Under the pieces are notes generated by a model, which ran no database searches, was not told the DNA's origin, and saw only the letters and a program-made list of their open reading frames with translations. Positions 6,872 to 7,946 of a stretch of DNA of 7,946 nucleotides are shown one piece after another. The translations under genes and the position numbers were made by a program. Origin of the DNA: Thermoplasmata archaeon (GTDB taxonomy: Archaea; Thermoplasmatota; Thermoplasmata; Lutacidiplasmatales; UBA184); contig JASHQN010000171.1 in the NCBI GenBank assembly GCA_030039135.1, forward strand, positions 1-7,946, given 5' to 3'. Numbering within the stretch: position 1 is the stretch's first letter; each line of letters opens with the position of its first letter.

Positions 6872-6878
6872 CTTTATC
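6872..6878 (-). promoter_or_regulatory. TATA box of the exonuclease-glycosyltransferase unit
   Basis: Minus-strand GATAAAG, centred 27 bases before the GTG start at 6848, is the expected distance for a leaderless archaeal transcript. It contains the TAA stop codon (6876-6874) of the preceding gene. Prediction from sequence and spacing only. Confidence 0.5.
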
Positions 6879-7200
6879 GTTCGCGGAGACCGTCGCGGCC
6901 GGGGCCGGGGCGCGGGTCGGCCGAATCGATCGGCAGGGGCCCAAGCGGGGCGACGAGCGCCTTCACCGCGTTCCAGAACCGGGGCACCTCGGCTCGCGGG
7001 AGGCGACGGTCGTAGTACGGGGCCCGGCACTCCGCTTCCAGGATCCCGGGATCGTCGGCGTCCCAGATCAGACGGACGACCCAGCCTTCGTGCTCTTCCT
7101 CGTAGGAGAACACACGCTTCCTCGGGTCCGTCGGGACCGGATTGGGCGCGAGCAGGTCGAGCGGAGGATCGGGGGGCGGGGCGATGCCGGGGGTCAGCAT
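6874..7200 (-). CDS. Hypothetical protein, about 108 residues
   Basis: I do not recognise this protein. From the ATG at 7200 it has 108 residues. A Pro-rich N-terminus (residues 4-28, many P) is followed by a compact middle, KRVFSYEEEHEGWVVRLIWD (about 29-48), with strand-like hydrophobic alternation. ECRAPYYDRRLPRAEVPRFW (about 57-76) and a short helix NAVKALVAPL come next, then a charged tail. No signal peptide or membrane helix is seen. Coding is supported by the folded-looking middle section and by its fit against the downstream gene (25-base gap to the chosen exonuclease start). An in-frame GTG at 7284 is an alternative start (136 residues); it has a weak CTTAC box 26 bases upstream, while the ATG at 7200 has neither a TATA box nor a good ribosome site. 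Confidence 0.55.
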   Translation of the reverse strand: MLTPGIAPPPDPPLDLLAPNPVPTDPRKRVFSYEEEHEGWVVRLIWDADDPGILEAECRAPYYDRRLPRAEVPRFWNAVKALVAPLGPLPIDSADPRPGPGRDGLRER

Positions 7201-7400
7201 CACCGGCGCAGGGCGATCGGGCAGCCGCAGGCGGATCCATCCGACGACCGGCCAGTGACTGCGCGACACGCCGAGACTCGGCACATCGCTCCCACGCCCG
7301 GCGCAGCGTAAGAGCCTAGCCGGACCCTTCCGCACCGCGTTGGGCTCCCGCGAGGGGGTGCCCGGCGGCGCCGAGGCCCGGCGCGGACGCTCTCGACTGG

Positions 7401-7423
7401 AAAAAACCACACGCGTTCTGTGT
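7401..7423 (-). terminator. Oligo-T terminator after the 23S rRNA
   Basis: On the minus strand, about 17 bases past the rRNA end, a weak 4-bp stem ACAC…GTGT (7423-7409) is followed by GG and six T (7406-7401). Archaeal RNA polymerase stops at T-runs, so this is the likely end of the 23S transcript. The rest of the spacer (7201-7400) is GC-rich; I see no 5S rRNA or tRNA in it, and its only AT-rich spot is the CTTAC near 7310. Confidence 0.55.
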
Positions 7424-7439
7424 AACTGCCAAGCATAAC

Positions 7440-7946
7440 CAGGTAACGTAGCTGCGGACGTTAGTGGCCGCGGGCTGAACGGATCGCCCGAAGGCTTTCC
7501 GCGTACACCCCGGCTCTATCGAACTCGTCTTCTACGAATGTCCTTGAAGGTCTCTCTTTTTCGAGGGGGTTTCGGGCTTAGATGCTTTCAGCCCTTATCC
7601 CGTAGCGCGTGGCTGCTCAGCGATGCCTTGCCAGACAACTGATGGACTAGAGGCGCCGATTCCCCGTTCCTCTCGTACTATGGGAACCTTCTCGTCAGAG
7701 ACCCGTGCACTTCCGCCAAAAAGTAACACACCTGTCTCGCGACGGTGTGAACCCAGCTCACGATCCCTTTTAATGGGCGAACAACCCCACCCTTGGTAGC
7801 TGCTGCACCACCAGGATAGGCAGAACCGACATCGAAGTAGCAAGCCTCCAGGTCGATAGGGACTCTTGCTGGAGACAACTCAGTTATCCCCGGGGTAACT
7901 TTTCTCTTATCACTGGCCCCTACAGGGAGGGCACAGTGGTTCGCTA
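7440..7946 (-). rRNA. rrl: 23S ribosomal RNA, 3' end (5' part beyond window)
   Basis: About 507 bases of the large-subunit rRNA, covering the end of domain V and domain VI. Landmarks on the minus strand are the peptidyl-transferase strand CCGGGGATAACTG (A2451 equivalent at 7884), TTCGATGTCGG (A2503 equivalent at 7832), GTGAGCTGGGTT followed by CGAGACAGG, the sarcin-ricin loop AGTACGAGAGGAAC (7679-7666), and GGGCTGAAAGCATCTAAGCCC near the 3' end. The 3' boundary near 7440 is set by alignment from memory to the E. coli 3' end and may be off by 10-20 bases. The wording (GGGGTAACTTTTCTC on the opposite strand) is archaeal/eukaryotic, not bacterial. Helix 89 differs from the usual sequence at several positions. 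Neither 5S nor tRNA follows. Confidence 0.95.

Noticed and set aside
7201..7439. Possible 5S rRNA or tRNA downstream of 23S
   Set aside because: I looked for a 5S-like sequence and for a T-loop GGTTCGA-type motif in the spacer and found neither.
7595..7878. Short minus-strand open frames inside the 23S region
   Set aside because: The sequence is highly conserved rRNA; these frames are accidental.
1..7946. CRISPR array, insertion sequence, integrase or long direct repeats
   Set aside because: No regularly spaced repeats, transposase motifs or terminal inverted repeats were seen; recurring CGATCG-like words are short compositional features.

Overview
The window is GC-rich (roughly two-thirds G+C or more) and looks archaeal. 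At its right edge is the 3' third-domain end of a large-subunit rRNA with archaeal/eukaryotic-style PTC wording (…CCGGGGATAACTG…). The upstream signals are TATA-like boxes at about -27 and an oligo-T terminator, as expected in Archaea. The 23S 3' end is not followed by a 5S rRNA or tRNA within the window but by protein genes. Unlinked rRNA genes are a known trait of Thermoplasmata, so a high-GC Thermoplasmatota-type archaeon is my best guess (inference, not proven).

Layout, left to right. (1) The left edge carries most of a glutamyl-tRNA reductase gene (hemA, minus strand, truncated by the window). (2) A 144-base spacer follows, with two adjacent stem-loops and the hemA promoter. (3) A compact proton-translocating NAD(P) transhydrogenase operon runs on the minus strand in the order pntAA-pntAB-pntB. 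pntAA and pntAB lie in one reading frame, separated only by a TAG stop followed directly by a TTG start; pntAB and pntB overlap by ATGA. (4) A divergent promoter region of about 120 bases separates the operon from a plus-strand beta-class DNA methyltransferase with no visible restriction partner. (5) Converging on it is a minus-strand group: a small unknown protein, an HhH plus DEDDy exonuclease of the YprB/RNase_H_2 type, and a family 2 glycosyltransferase. (6) A spacer of about 240 bases carries the 23S terminator, then the 3' ~507 nt of the 23S rRNA on the minus strand, cut by the right edge.

Functionally, the best-defined unit is the transhydrogenase, which couples the proton gradient to NADPH formation. 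The neighbouring glutamyl-tRNA reductase consumes NADPH at the first committed step of tetrapyrrole synthesis, but it has its own promoter and any functional link is only suggested by position. The methyltransferase shares a TATA-containing intergenic region with the pnt operon. The exonuclease and glycosyltransferase are tightly spaced and probably co-transcribed, though their activities are not obviously related. I see no mobile element, CRISPR array, integrase or tRNA. The points most worth a second look are the amber-separated in-frame pntAA/pntAB pair and apparently compensated substitutions in helix 89 of the 23S rRNA.
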